A DNA stretch of 64,000 nucleotides from Bacteroidota bacterium (GCA_029262855.1 JAJCYP010000046.1:42385-106384), one strand, 5' to 3'; numbered from the stretch's first letter, positions 37,484 to 47,332 are shown. Notes: a model not told the origin generated them from the letters alone. Numbers and translations: made by a program.

Positions 37484-37994
37484 GGATAAGGTTGGCCAAT
37501 CGTTCGGCATCGGTATCGGCCAGCCTTCCGGACAACAGGAGCCGGAATTCGCGCCGCCGCGCGGCGGCCTCGTAGCGCGCTTCCTCTTCGGCCGATTCGG
37601 TCTTCAGGGCGGGCACCGGCTGCGGGGTCCCACTCGCATCGATAGCCACGAAGGTATAAAACGCACGATTCGACATGCGCGTGGTCCCGGCGATCGGATT
37701 CTCGGCCCACACCGCGATTTCGATTTCCATCGATGTCCGGAACGCCCGATTGAGGTGGCTCCTGATCATCACCACCTCACCCTGGGCGATGGGCGATTTG
37801 AACTGAACGTTGTCCACACTGGCCGTGACACAGACGTGGCCTGAGTGACGCTGGGCGGAGATGGCGGCGCAGATGTCCATCCAGTGGAGAATCTTGCCCC
37901 CGCGCAGATTGCCGAGGTTGTTGGTGTCGTTCGGCAGGACGATTTCGCTCATCCGGGCGATCGACCGTGATACCGGTCGGGCCTCCTGGTCCAT
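37458..37994 (-). CDS. Acyl-CoA thioesterase (hotdog fold, YciA-like)
   Basis: A 178-residue hotdog thioesterase: PNDTNNLGNLRGGKILHWMD carries the catalytic-site Asn and Asp of the YciA/BACH type, followed by CVTASVDNVQFKSPIAQGEV and a C-terminal NRAFYTFVAIDASG. It hydrolyses acyl-CoA thioesters in the cytosol. The ATG at 37994 shares one base with the TGA of the upstream gene (TGATG), and its 3' end overlaps the start of the small barrel gene. Confidence 0.9.
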   Translation of the reverse strand: MDQEARPVSRSIARMSEIVLPNDTNNLGNLRGGKILHWMDICAAISAQRHSGHVCVTASVDNVQFKSPIAQGEVVMIRSHLNRAFRTSMEIEIAVWAENPIAGTTRMSNRAFYTFVAIDASGTPQPVPALKTESAEEEARYEAAARRREFRLLLSGRLADTDAERLANLIREYPTNSD

Positions 37995-39268
37995 CAAGTC
38001 TTCTGTTTCTTTTTTCGTGCGGCTGGGAAGAGAATATTGTTCAGGATGAGGCGGTATCCCGGAGAATGTTTGTGGAGGTTCAGGTCGGTCGGCGGGTCGC
38101 CGACGAAGTGCTGATAGTCCTCGGGATCGTGGCCGCCGTAAAACGTGAACGTCCCCTGGCCGAATGGCCCGTGCAGATACCTGATTTCGTCGCGGCCAGG
38201 TGCTTCGGCCAGAATGACGACTTCGGGCTTGACCACCGCCTTCCGGAAGTTCGAAGTCTGGCCAATGAAGCCCTTCACCGTGGATACGTGATTCTGCGTC
38301 AGCATGGTCGGCACGGGATCCCACTTCGCACTGAACTCGAAAAGCGTGAAGTAGTCGACGACCGGGTCGCGCAGTTGCGGGGGAGGGGCGCCGGCATCAA
38401 TGTTCGCGTGTTCGTATTCGCGCGCATTGAACGAGGGCCGAAAGTCCTGAAACGCAAATGTGCGTCCGAAATCCAGACGAGTGATGGCGTCGGGGTCGAT
38501 GGGGTCACCGTCATATTCGCTCGGCACGATGTCGACGCCGAAGGCAGCCTGTGCAATATCGAACGTGTCGGTACCCGAACACATCGCAAAGAGAAACCCT
38601 CCTTCGCCCACGTAGCGCCGGATGGTCTCCACTACCGAGCTCTTGAGCTCGGAGACCTTCCTGAAACCACGGCTGCGTGCTGTTGCCTCGGCCTGACGCT
38701 GCTGCTCGACGTACCAGGCCGTGGCCCTGTACGAAAAGAATTTGCCGTACTGACCCGTAAAGTCCTCGTGATGCAGATGGAGCCAGTCATAGTTGGCCAG
38801 TTCTCCTTCGAGAATCTGGAGGTCGTAGATCATCTCGTACGGCACCTCGGCATAGGTCAGCGCGAGCAGTACGGCATCATCCCAGGGGAGGGTTTGATCC
38901 GGCGCGTAAACAGCAATACGCGGGGCCTTCTCCAGCTTGACCGTGCTCATGTTGCTGTCCTCGCGTTCGATTTCCGCAAGGATGCCAGCCACCTGGCTGC
39001 CTGACAACGTTTCGAACCGGACATCGCGTACCCGCAGCTCGTTCAGAATCGCGGGCTCGGCCGGCAGGAGGAAGGAGCCACCGCGGTAGTTCAGCAGCCA
39101 GTCTGCCTCCATGCCCTGCGTCAGGGTCCAGAAGGTGACCCCGTACGCCTTCAGGTGATCAGACTGCGTCTCATCCATGGGTACCAGCACATCCTGTGCC
39201 CGGAGTGGGGCCGACAGGAGCAGGAACAGGGGGAGGAGGGCGAAGAACCGGAAACGTCTATGCATCAT
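37994..39268 (-). CDS. Periplasmic 'asparagine synthetase B'-labelled Bacteroidota protein
   Basis: A 424-residue protein with a signal peptide (FFALLPLFLLLSAPLRAQD), so it is exported. The mature part begins VLVPMDETQSDHLKAYGVTF, then WLLNYRGGSF, EKAPRIAVYAPD, DDAVLLALTYAEVPYE and YDWLHLHHEDFTGQYGKFF, a conserved Bacteroidota family often named asparagine synthetase B. It shows no AsnB features: no N-terminal cysteine and no ATP-pyrophosphatase loop. A GGFLFAMCSGTD segment (about 220-231) with a central Cys resembles the nucleophile elbow of class I glutamine-amidotransferase-like folds. The function is unknown. Its ATG overlaps the upstream TPR stop (ATGA). Confidence 0.85.
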   Translation of the reverse strand: MMHRRFRFFALLPLFLLLSAPLRAQDVLVPMDETQSDHLKAYGVTFWTLTQGMEADWLLNYRGGSFLLPAEPAILNELRVRDVRFETLSGSQVAGILAEIEREDSNMSTVKLEKAPRIAVYAPDQTLPWDDAVLLALTYAEVPYEMIYDLQILEGELANYDWLHLHHEDFTGQYGKFFSYRATAWYVEQQRQAEATARSRGFRKVSELKSSVVETIRRYVGEGGFLFAMCSGTDTFDIAQAAFGVDIVPSEYDGDPIDPDAITRLDFGRTFAFQDFRPSFNAREYEHANIDAGAPPPQLRDPVVDYFTLFEFSAKWDPVPTMLTQNHVSTVKGFIGQTSNFRKAVVKPEVVILAEAPGRDEIRYLHGPFGQGTFTFYGGHDPEDYQHFVGDPPTDLNLHKHSPGYRLILNNILFPAARKKKQKT

Positions 39269-41127
39269 GTACCATCGCCGCGAAGCGTTCGAATACGGGT
39301 GCGGGCCTCGGAAGCAAGAAGGGATCCGGGGTAGTCGGTGATCAGGCGCGTGAGTGTCGCGGTGGCGTCCGCCTCGCGGCCGAGAATTTCGCTTTCGATC
39401 CTGGCCGCCTCGAAGAGGCTGCGGTCGGCCAGATGCGAGTCAGGGTGAATGAGGGGAAACTCCTTGAACGACGAAACTGCATCCTCTGCTCGCCCGAGGG
39501 ACACGAGGATCCCCGCCCGCTCAAACATCAACTCGTCCACCAGGGGGTGATTGCCCACAGCCGCCAAGACCTCGTCGGTTGCCGCAAGGGCATCCTCGAA
39601 TCGTTGCTGCCTGACCAATAGCCGCGCGGACGCCAGGCCTCGAAGGGGGACATCCAGAGAATCGGGCCCCCGGTTCTCCACGAGCAACACCTTGAGCCCG
39701 ATCGCATCGTTTGAAACGTCGGCAGAGGTGTTTTCCTTCATCGATTCGGTGAGCGAGAGGGCCGCCTCGAATTCGCCCCGATAGAAATGAATGAGCGCGA
39801 GTTCGAACCGGGCGGCCTCAGCCAACTCGCCGGTGCGAAGTTCGTCCGCGAGTCGGGCATACCGCGTCTGTGCCTCGCCCATGCGATCGCTGAGGACGGC
39901 CAGTCGTGCCAGTTCAAAGGAGGCTCGCTCGGCGGCGCTACTGCCCGGCCATAGATCAAGAATGAGGTTGTAGGTGGCCTCGGCAGTGTCAAAGTCCATC
40001 AGGATCTCCCGATGGATCCTGCCCAGGCGGAAGTGGACTTCGGGAAGCAGTTCATGTCCGGCGTGGGCCTCGATAAACCGGCCGTAGGCCGCCATGGCCT
40101 CTCTGTAAAGAGAATCTGCGGAGGCATCCCCGATTTCGGCGGACCGATCGGCCCACCGCTCATAGAGCGTTCCCGTCGCGCGACGCGCCTCGGGCGCTGA
40201 CGGCGCGTCGGGATAGCGCTGCAGGATCTCTTCGTAGGCTTCCAGAGCGGCGGAATAGGCCCCCGCATCACTGGCCTGCTGGGCGAAAGCGTAGAGTACC
40301 CGGCCCTGTTCGTCTTCCAGCCGATCTATCGCGCGGTGGGCGTCCAGGGCATCCTCGTAGCGTTCGGCCTCCAGATACAGCCAGCCCAGCAGCTCGCGAA
40401 ACGCGCGGTTGAGGGGTTGCCGCCGCACCCCTGCCTCTGCGGCGGTGATGCTGGCCTCCAAGACATCTTCCTGCTCAATCTGTTGCGCCAGACGGCCCCG
40501 GACAAATGTGATCTGGCGCTGGTTCTCTTCGAGCACTCCGAGATATTCCTTGGCCGCATCGGCGTGGCGCCCCGTCAGACTGTAGAGATAGGCCAGATCC
40601 GTCTGGAAGAGCTCGTCATTGTTCAGAGCGGAGCGGCCGTACTCCAACACTTCGACGGCCTTCTCGAACAGCCGCATCTGCATCAGTGAGCGGTACACCA
40701 CCAGATAGGACCCCGGACGGTCCGGAACCTGTCGAATGGTTTCGTCCCAGGTGTTCAGGGCGGCCTCTTCGTCACCCTTCAGATACTGCAGCCGGGCCTT
40801 CTCCGCACGCAACGGAGTGCCCGCTTCTCCCGGGACGATCCGCCGGTCCACCAGGGCGATGGCCTCGTCATACCGTTTGACCGAGGCGTAGGCTTCGCGC
40901 AGCTTGTCGAAGAAGACATAGGTCTCAGGACTACGCTCCACCAGGCCCTCGAGCAGCGCGATCGCCCGATCAAACTGGGCCGCCCGGAGATAGGATTCTG
41001 CCAGCTGGTAGCGCAATACCAGCGTGGAGTCGATGCCCTGGGCCCGCGTAGACTGGCTTTGGCCCGCTACAGCAAGCAGGGTCAGGATCAGGAGAATCGA
41101 CGGCAGGCGGAATCGAAACCGGGTCAT
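39265..41127 (-). CDS. Exported TPR-repeat protein
   Basis: A 620-residue protein with a signal peptide (LLILTLLAVAGQSQSTRAQ) and almost entirely TPR/tetratrico-like helix pairs in tandem (for example LRYQLAESYLRAAQFDRAIA, then LEGLVERSPETYVFFDKLRE; YAFAQQASDAGAYSAALEAY, then EEILQRYPDAP). The long array probably binds partners at the periplasmic side of the envelope. The start at 41127 gives a good signal peptide; the open frame reaches 41232 with non-conserved sequence. It is divergent from dxr (93 bases) and coupled by ATGA to the AsnB-labelled gene. Confidence 0.8.
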   Translation of the reverse strand: MTRFRFRLPSILLILTLLAVAGQSQSTRAQGIDSTLVLRYQLAESYLRAAQFDRAIALLEGLVERSPETYVFFDKLREAYASVKRYDEAIALVDRRIVPGEAGTPLRAEKARLQYLKGDEEAALNTWDETIRQVPDRPGSYLVVYRSLMQMRLFEKAVEVLEYGRSALNNDELFQTDLAYLYSLTGRHADAAKEYLGVLEENQRQITFVRGRLAQQIEQEDVLEASITAAEAGVRRQPLNRAFRELLGWLYLEAERYEDALDAHRAIDRLEDEQGRVLYAFAQQASDAGAYSAALEAYEEILQRYPDAPSAPEARRATGTLYERWADRSAEIGDASADSLYREAMAAYGRFIEAHAGHELLPEVHFRLGRIHREILMDFDTAEATYNLILDLWPGSSAAERASFELARLAVLSDRMGEAQTRYARLADELRTGELAEAARFELALIHFYRGEFEAALSLTESMKENTSADVSNDAIGLKVLLVENRGPDSLDVPLRGLASARLLVRQQRFEDALAATDEVLAAVGNHPLVDELMFERAGILVSLGRAEDAVSSFKEFPLIHPDSHLADRSLFEAARIESEILGREADATATLTRLITDYPGSLLASEARTRIRTLRGDGT

Positions 41128-41220
41128 GGTTTTAATATCGGCGGGCATGGGCGTAAGTTTCCCGCCTGACGCCGCGGTGCGTCGGCCGGATCCCATCGCC
41201 ACCCACCGGACGCGTTTTAG

Positions 41221-42420
41221 ATGTTGCCTCATATTCGAATAGCTGTCGCGGAAACCGATTCGGTCAAGAATCTTGCCGTGCTGGGGTCCACCGGGTCAAT
41301 CGGGACACAAACCCTGGATCTCATCCGGCTGTACCCCAACCGATTGCGGGTACGCGCACTGACAGCGGGGAGAAATGTTGCGCTGCTGGCCAGGCAAGCG
41401 AAGGAATTCGGCCCCGAACTCGTCGTAATCGCCGATGAGTCGCTGGCCGCTGAACTGAGGGCCGAGATGGCGGGCGTGAACTGTCGAATCGCTGCGGGCC
41501 CCGAAGGGTTGCTTGAGGCTGCGTCTCTGGACCGGGTGGACACCGTAGTCACCGCGCTCATGGGATACGCCGGACTCGAGCCTACGCTGGCCGCGATTGC
41601 GCGGGGAAGGCGGATTGCGCTCGCCAACAAGGAAACACTGGTCGTGGCGGGCGGCCTCATCGCGGAAGCCGTCCGAAGGGACGGGGCCGAGGTCATCCCG
41701 GTTGATTCGGAGCACTCAGCCATATTTCAATGCCTGGTGGGCGAGCCCGCGGAATCTGTTGAGCGGTTGATTCTCACGGCGTCCGGTGGGCCCTTTCGGG
41801 ACTTACCGGCTGCAGACTTCCCGAACATAACCCCACAGCGCGCCCTGCGGCATCCCAACTGGGACATGGGGGCCAAGATCACCATCGATTCGGCCACCAT
41901 GATGAACAAGGGCCTGGAGGTCATCGAAGCGAGGTGGATGTTCGATATCCCGGCCGAGAACATCTCGGTGGTGGTACACCCGGAGTCCATTATTCATTCG
42001 ATGGTGGTGTTTGCAGACGGGTCAACCAAGGCCCAACTCGGTGTCCCGGACATGAAGGTGCCCATTCAATACGCGATCACGTATCCCGAGCGATGGGCGG
42101 CGCCGCATGAGCGTCTCGACTGGACCGCCATTTCCGCGCTGAACTTCCAGCAGCCCGATCTCGAGCGGTTTCCCTGCCTGCGATTGGCCTTCGAAGTGCT
42201 TGCGCTCGGAGGGACGGCGCCGGCGGTCCTGAATGCGGCCAACGAGGTGGCCGTCGCACGCTTCCTTTCTGAAGATTTGTCGTTTACTGGCATTTCGGCA
42301 CTGATTGAGCAGGCCGTGGCCCGGTTGGCGGGACCCGGAGACACCCTGGATGCGTTGCGGGCCGCTGACGAGGCGACACGACGGTTCGCTGAGGAACACG
42401 TAAGGGTGGCCACTCATTAG
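41221..42420 (+). CDS. dxr: 1-deoxy-D-xylulose 5-phosphate reductoisomerase
   Basis: A 399-residue enzyme converting DXP to MEP, the committed step of isoprenoid synthesis by the MEP pathway. NADPH loop GSTGSIG at 22-28, LANKETLVVAG, the substrate/metal site SEHSAIFQCL, GGPFRDL, HPNWDMGAKITIDSATMMNKG, EARWMFD and HPESIIHSMV are all present. The N terminus has about 14 extra residues before the canonical VKNLAVLG; a start nearer residue 15 is possible. It heads the envelope block with rseP 70 bases downstream, an order common in Gram-negative bacteria. Confidence 0.96.
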   Translation: MLPHIRIAVAETDSVKNLAVLGSTGSIGTQTLDLIRLYPNRLRVRALTAGRNVALLARQAKEFGPELVVIADESLAAELRAEMAGVNCRIAAGPEGLLEAASLDRVDTVVTALMGYAGLEPTLAAIARGRRIALANKETLVVAGGLIAEAVRRDGAEVIPVDSEHSAIFQCLVGEPAESVERLILTASGGPFRDLPAADFPNITPQRALRHPNWDMGAKITIDSATMMNKGLEVIEARWMFDIPAENISVVVHPESIIHSMVVFADGSTKAQLGVPDMKVPIQYAITYPERWAAPHERLDWTAISALNFQQPDLERFPCLRLAFEVLALGGTAPAVLNAANEVAVARFLSEDLSFTGISALIEQAVARLAGPGDTLDALRAADEATRRFAEEHVRVATH

Positions 42421-42490
42421 GTGCCGCCGGATCCGTTGCCGGGTCGCTCAATAAATTCTTCCCTTCGGGTCCCTGTGGATCCGCCATGGT

Positions 42491-43861
42491 ATGGACGGAA
42501 TCCTAAACATTTTTTCCTACGTCGGCTGGGTTCTCCTGGCCATAATGATTCTCGTGTTTGTGCACGAGTTGGGCCACTTCCTGCTGGCCAAGCTCTTCAA
42601 GATGCGAGTCGAGAAGTTCTCTGTAGGGTTTCCTCCCAAGCTGATCGGCAAGAAGGTCGGCGAGACCGAGTATGTGCTGGGCCTGACCCCGCTCGGCGGC
42701 TACGTCAAGATCGTCGGAATGGTCGACGAGAGCATGGATGCCGAGACCATGGCGGCGGAGCCGCAGCCATGGGAGTTCAGGTCAAAGCCGGTCTGGCAGC
42801 GCATCGTGGTCATCGTCGCCGGGGTGGTGTTCAACATGATCCTCGCGGCCATGGTCTTCGTGACCCTCAAGGCCACCTATGGAGAGAACTACGTTCCCAG
42901 CCTGGGCGGTGTGGCTGTCGCCGACAGTTCGATTGCGTGGGAGATGGGACTCAGGACGGGTGACGAGATCCTGGCCATCAATGACCGCGAGGTCACCGAG
43001 CGTGCCGGGCTTCAGGCTGTGGAGCGTTCCCTGATCGAGTCTCCACTGGTTGTTCGCGTGCGTCGAGAAGGTGAGGTGCAGTCGTTCTCAGGACCCAGCG
43101 ACATGATCACACGCCTGAACAGATCCAATGGCCGTCTGGGAATATCCTATGATCCGGCCGTTGTGGGAGAAGTCACCGAGGGCTCGCCTGCCGCCTCGAT
43201 AGGCATGCTCCCGGGCGATCATTTTCGGGCCATCGGCGCCGATTCGATCGCCTACTGGAGTGACATCACGGCATACTTCGCGGAGTTTGAAGGCGGTCCC
43301 ACCTCCATCCGATTCGTCCGCCCCGACTCGATCTCGGCTGTACCCGCAGGCGCAGCCATGCTCGGACGCGTGGCAGAGGGCACGATCTATCAATCGGTTG
43401 TGGAGCCGGAGGCGTCAGACGATCGCTACATCCTCGGTGTTCGGCAGATTCTCCGGACGAGGCAATACGATCTTGGCCCGGCGGTCGTGGCCGGCCTGAA
43501 GGATACCTGGACCAACACGCGCGTCATCGCGAACAGCCTGAAGCGGGTGTTCACCGGTCAGGAGAACTTCCGGGAGAATGTGGGTGGACCCATCATGATT
43601 GCTCGGGTGACGAAAGAGGCGGCTGATGCCGGACCGCCGTTCTTCTGGAATATTGTGGCCATGCTCTCGATCACGTTGGCGATCATCAACATCCTGCCGA
43701 TTCCGGCACTGGACGGCGGACACCTGGTATTCCTGATCTACGAGGGAATCGTGAGGAAGGAACCCTCGCTGAAGGTGCGGATGGTGATGCAGCAGATCGG
43801 GATGGTGGTGCTCCTTGCCTTCATGGTTTTCGTGATCTTCAACGATATCCTGAAACTGTGA
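42491..43861 (+). CDS. rseP: RIP zinc metalloprotease RseP (site-2 protease)
   Basis: A 456-residue inner-membrane protease that cleaves anti-sigma factors within the membrane and clears signal peptides. Zinc motif VHELGH with His25, Glu26 and His29 in the first membrane helix; GGYVKIVGM typical of the family; two PDZ-like domains at about 125-200 and 205-280; second active-site motif LPIPALDGGHLVF with Asp408; and a final membrane helix. No anti-sigma factor gene is in the window. It lies between dxr and uppS on the same strand. Confidence 0.95.
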   Translation: MDGILNIFSYVGWVLLAIMILVFVHELGHFLLAKLFKMRVEKFSVGFPPKLIGKKVGETEYVLGLTPLGGYVKIVGMVDESMDAETMAAEPQPWEFRSKPVWQRIVVIVAGVVFNMILAAMVFVTLKATYGENYVPSLGGVAVADSSIAWEMGLRTGDEILAINDREVTERAGLQAVERSLIESPLVVRVRREGEVQSFSGPSDMITRLNRSNGRLGISYDPAVVGEVTEGSPAASIGMLPGDHFRAIGADSIAYWSDITAYFAEFEGGPTSIRFVRPDSISAVPAGAAMLGRVAEGTIYQSVVEPEASDDRYILGVRQILRTRQYDLGPAVVAGLKDTWTNTRVIANSLKRVFTGQENFRENVGGPIMIARVTKEAADAGPPFFWNIVAMLSITLAIINILPIPALDGGHLVFLIYEGIVRKEPSLKVRMVMQQIGMVVLLAFMVFVIFNDILKL

Positions 43862-43931
43862 CGTCTCGGCCCGGTGCCATCGGGATGCTGGGACATTTTC
43901 AACAGTGGAGGCCGTGGGGCCGAAATTCCTG

Positions 43932-44711
43932 ATGGGCAAGCGCCACACAGGCAAGACGACGGCGGCCGACCTGGCCGTTCAGGATGGGTTGAGGGCTCGG
44001 GGAGAGATTCCCGAACACGTGGCCATCATCATGGACGGGAACGGCAGGTGGGCGAAGGGCCGCGGCTTGCCCCGGGTTCACGGGCATCAGGAAGGTGCCG
44101 CGTCTGTCCGCGATATCGCCGAGGCTTCGGCCCAGTTGGGAATCAAGCTTCTGACGCTCTACACCTTTTCGACGGAGAACTGGCATCGGCCCATGACCGA
44201 GGTCAACGCCCTGATGCAGCTTCTCATACGGACATTGCGCAAGGAGGCGGAAACCCTGCACCGGAATGAGATCCGGTTGGCCGCGATGGGAGAGCTCGGC
44301 AAGCTCCCGGCACTGGCAAGAAAAGAACTTGACGACGTCATCGCCAGCACCTCATCGCACACGCGCATGACCATCAATCTGGCGCTGTCGTACAGCGGCC
44401 GTTGGGACCTGGTCTCGGCTGCTCGCCAGATTGCCAGGGATGTGGCCGAAGGGCGACTGAACCCCGATGATGTCGATGAGGCCGCGGTGGCTGAACGCCT
44501 GGCAACCCGTGGGCTTCCCGACCCCGATCTGCTCATTCGAACGGGCGGAGACGTCCGCATCTCCAATTTTCTGCTTTGGGAATCGGCGTACACCGAGTTC
44601 CATTTTACCCCCACCTTTTGGCCGGCCTTCAGACGGGAGTCGCTCTATGAAGCCGTTCGCGACTTTCAGGACCGGGACCGCCGGTTTGGACGCGTGGCCG
44701 AAACGTCCTGA
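43932..44711 (+). CDS. uppS: Isoprenyl (undecaprenyl) pyrophosphate synthase
   Basis: A 259-residue cis-prenyltransferase making the lipid carrier for peptidoglycan and surface glycans. The motif HVAIIMDGNGRWAKGRG with catalytic Asp35, HGHQEGAASVRD, LTLYTFSTENWHRP and GDVRISNFLLWESAYTEFHF are all present. A GTG at 43905 would add nine residues; the ATG at 43932 is used. It is 70 bases after rseP and 124 bases before bamA. cdsA, often beside uppS, is absent. Confidence 0.95.
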   Translation: MGKRHTGKTTAADLAVQDGLRARGEIPEHVAIIMDGNGRWAKGRGLPRVHGHQEGAASVRDIAEASAQLGIKLLTLYTFSTENWHRPMTEVNALMQLLIRTLRKEAETLHRNEIRLAAMGELGKLPALARKELDDVIASTSSHTRMTINLALSYSGRWDLVSAARQIARDVAEGRLNPDDVDEAAVAERLATRGLPDPDLLIRTGGDVRISNFLLWESAYTEFHFTPTFWPAFRRESLYEAVRDFQDRDRRFGRVAETS

Positions 44712-44835
44712 CCCCCACTGCAATATGTACCGGTCCCAGCCGTTTCCTGGGGGGCGTCACCGGTCTGCCGGATAGAAACCCGTTACGCACGCCACCGTTT
44801 GTCTAAAGTTGGACCCCCTTCGTAGACCCTGATTC

Positions 44836-47286
44836 ATGACTCGATTTGTTGTTTTACTTACCGCGCTGATTTGCGTGGTGCTCTTTCCGGATGGCGCGGC
44901 AGCCCAGGGCACGGCTCCTCCCCGGAATCTCGAGATTCTGGGAATCAGCGTTGAGGGTGTTTCCGACGATTACACCCGCGGCTTTGTCCAGCAAACAAGT
45001 GGACTCCGCGTGGGAGACAGTGTCGTCATTCCCGGAGACCCTGCGTTTGCCGATGCGATCCGGTCGGTGTATCGCCTGGGGACCTATGATGACGTCCGGA
45101 TTGTGGAGGACAGGCGCGTGGGTGAAGGCATCTATCTGGCCATTCAGGTTCGGGAGGTTCCCAAGTTGTCCGAATACACGTTCTCTGGTCTGAAGAAGGG
45201 CGAGCGGAACGATCTACGGAAGACCATCCCCTTGATATCCAGGTCTCCGGTCCGTCCGGCGACGGTTGCCCGATCCACACAGGTGATGGAGGAGTTTCTG
45301 GCCGAGAAGGGCTTTCCCCTGGCCACCATTGACGTGCAGCGCACCCTGAGCGCGGACAATACGATTGCCCTGCACTTCGCCGTGGACAAGGGTCCCAAGG
45401 TCAAGGTGGGCGAGGTGCAGGTCGAGGGGAATAAGGAGCTCTCTGATCGGGCAGTTCGAAAGATCATGAAAACCAAGCCCAAGGTGGGGTGGAGGTTTTG
45501 GCGGAGTGCCAAGTTCAAGCCCGAAGAGTTCGAGGAGGACCTGAACCGCATCGTTGAGAAGTACAACGAGAAGGGTTACTTCGATGCTCAGGTGGTCCGC
45601 GACACCACGTACGTCGAGGACGAAGGCGGCAAGCCCTACATGGTGGTGGCCGTTGAAGTCCACGAGGGGCCGAAGTTCGCCGTACGAAACGTCAGCTGGG
45701 AGGGCAATACGCTCTATCCCGACGAAGCATTGACCACCGCCCTTGGTTTCGAGAAAGGGGACACCTACAACGGCTCCAGGCTCGAGCAGAATCTGTACAT
45801 GAACGGCAAGAACACCGACATCTACAGCCTCTACCAGAATCGGGGGTACATGCGCTTCAATGTGCAGCCGGCCATTACGGTCGCACCGGGGGACTCGCTC
45901 GACATGCACTTCGACCTCTTTGAGGGAGACGAGTACCACTACGGAACCATCACGGTCAACGGCAACGCCAAGACCAAGGAGCACGTGGTGAGGCGTGAGC
46001 TCTTTACCATTCCGGGCCAGACTTTCAGTCGGGATCAGATCCAGGAATCCATCCGGCGACTGATGCAGCTGAACTACTTCACGCAGGAGAGTCTGGCTGC
46101 CGGTCCCGGCATCGACATCGCCGAAGAAGACAAGGCGGTCAATCTGGATTTCAACCTTGATGAGACGGGCACCGACCAGCTCGAACTCTCGGGAACCTGG
46201 GGACGCTTCGGCCTGGTGCTGCAGCTCCGCTTCGGTTTCAACAACTTCTCGGCCCAGAACCTCTTCAAGCGGGAGGAGTGGCGGCCGCTTCCCTCAGGCG
46301 ACGGCCAGCGGTTGAGCGTTGGTATCCAGACCAATGGTCGTCAGTACCAGCAGTACTCGATGTCCTACACCGAGCCCTGGTTCAGGGGCCGGCCGCGGCC
46401 GGCCGGCTTCTCGCTCTCTTTTTCCCAGATTGACGGTGCCGCCTTCATCAGTTCGTCCAGAGCGGGCAAGCTGCTCACCTTCTCGAGCAACGTGTTCTAT
46501 GAGAAGCGATTGACCTGGCCTGACCAGTTCTTCTCCATGGGCACGAACGTCGGTTATCAGTATTTCGACAACCAGGACTACATCTCGACCCTGCCCAGGG
46601 GCGTCAGCCAGCAGGTCACGGTCAAGCAGACCCTGTCCCGCAACTCCACCAACCACCCACTCTTTCCGTCTTCGGGCTCCAAATTCTCGCTGTCCCTTGA
46701 GGTCGCTCCACCGCTGGGCAACCTGATCCAGTTCCACAAGTGGCGCCTGACGAACACCTGGAATACGCCGCTCACCCGCAAGCTGTCCATCGGCCTCACC
46801 GCCGACTACGGATACATCGGATCTCTGACGGGGACCGAAGTAGAGTTTGAGCGCTTTGTAGTCGGTGGCTCGCCGTTCGAAACCCAGGGCTTCTTCAGCT
46901 TCTTCGGAAAGGAAGTCATCTACATGCGGGGCTATCCGCTGGCCGCACTCGGACCGCGTGACCTGGAAAACGAGCCGCGCGGCGGTCGCATTCTGAATCG
47001 CTACACCGGCGAGCTTCGGTGGATGGCGGTGCAGAGCCAGTCGTTGCAGGCAGCGCCGTACCTGTTCATGGATGCCGCCAACACCTGGAACAGCTTCGGG
47101 ACCTATAATCCGGCGAGCCTGTTCCGATCGGCCGGTATGGGTGTACGCCTGTTCCTTCCCATTCTCGGGATGGTAGAGCTGGCCTACGGATACAACTACG
47201 ATACCTTCAGTCCGATAAACAGCCGTCACGACGGCACCAATCGTTGGACCTTCCAGTTCTCACTGGGACAGGGTTTCGGCCAGTAG
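44836..47286 (+). CDS. bamA: Outer-membrane protein assembly factor BamA
   Basis: An 816-residue Omp85 protein. A signal peptide (LLTALICVVLFPDGAAAQG) is followed by five POTRA domains (about 32-420; examples EVPKLSEYTFSGLKKGE, VKVGEVQVEGNKELSDRAV, FAVRNVSWEGNTLYPDEAL, YHYGTITVNGNAKTKEHVV) and a C-terminal 16-strand barrel with the lid-region motif VGGSPFETQGF and end TFQFSLGQGFGQ. It folds outer-membrane barrels, including LptD. The 124-base gap upstream contains TTTGTCTAAAGTTGGA, reminiscent of a Bacteroidota-type promoter element. Two skp genes follow. Confidence 0.96.
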   Translation: MTRFVVLLTALICVVLFPDGAAAQGTAPPRNLEILGISVEGVSDDYTRGFVQQTSGLRVGDSVVIPGDPAFADAIRSVYRLGTYDDVRIVEDRRVGEGIYLAIQVREVPKLSEYTFSGLKKGERNDLRKTIPLISRSPVRPATVARSTQVMEEFLAEKGFPLATIDVQRTLSADNTIALHFAVDKGPKVKVGEVQVEGNKELSDRAVRKIMKTKPKVGWRFWRSAKFKPEEFEEDLNRIVEKYNEKGYFDAQVVRDTTYVEDEGGKPYMVVAVEVHEGPKFAVRNVSWEGNTLYPDEALTTALGFEKGDTYNGSRLEQNLYMNGKNTDIYSLYQNRGYMRFNVQPAITVAPGDSLDMHFDLFEGDEYHYGTITVNGNAKTKEHVVRRELFTIPGQTFSRDQIQESIRRLMQLNYFTQESLAAGPGIDIAEEDKAVNLDFNLDETGTDQLELSGTWGRFGLVLQLRFGFNNFSAQNLFKREEWRPLPSGDGQRLSVGIQTNGRQYQQYSMSYTEPWFRGRPRPAGFSLSFSQIDGAAFISSSRAGKLLTFSSNVFYEKRLTWPDQFFSMGTNVGYQYFDNQDYISTLPRGVSQQVTVKQTLSRNSTNHPLFPSSGSKFSLSLEVAPPLGNLIQFHKWRLTNTWNTPLTRKLSIGLTADYGYIGSLTGTEVEFERFVVGGSPFETQGFFSFFGKEVIYMRGYPLAALGPRDLENEPRGGRILNRYTGELRWMAVQSQSLQAAPYLFMDAANTWNSFGTYNPASLFRSAGMGVRLFLPILGMVELAYGYNYDTFSPINSRHDGTNRWTFQFSLGQGFGQ

Positions 47287-47332
47287 GAAGCCCATCGTTG
47301 TCCACTCCACTATACACTTCCAGATACCCGGC

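Noticed and set aside
46294..47229. A 311-codon minus-strand frame inside bamA
   Set aside because: Antisense shadow of the BamA barrel, with no start context or domain.
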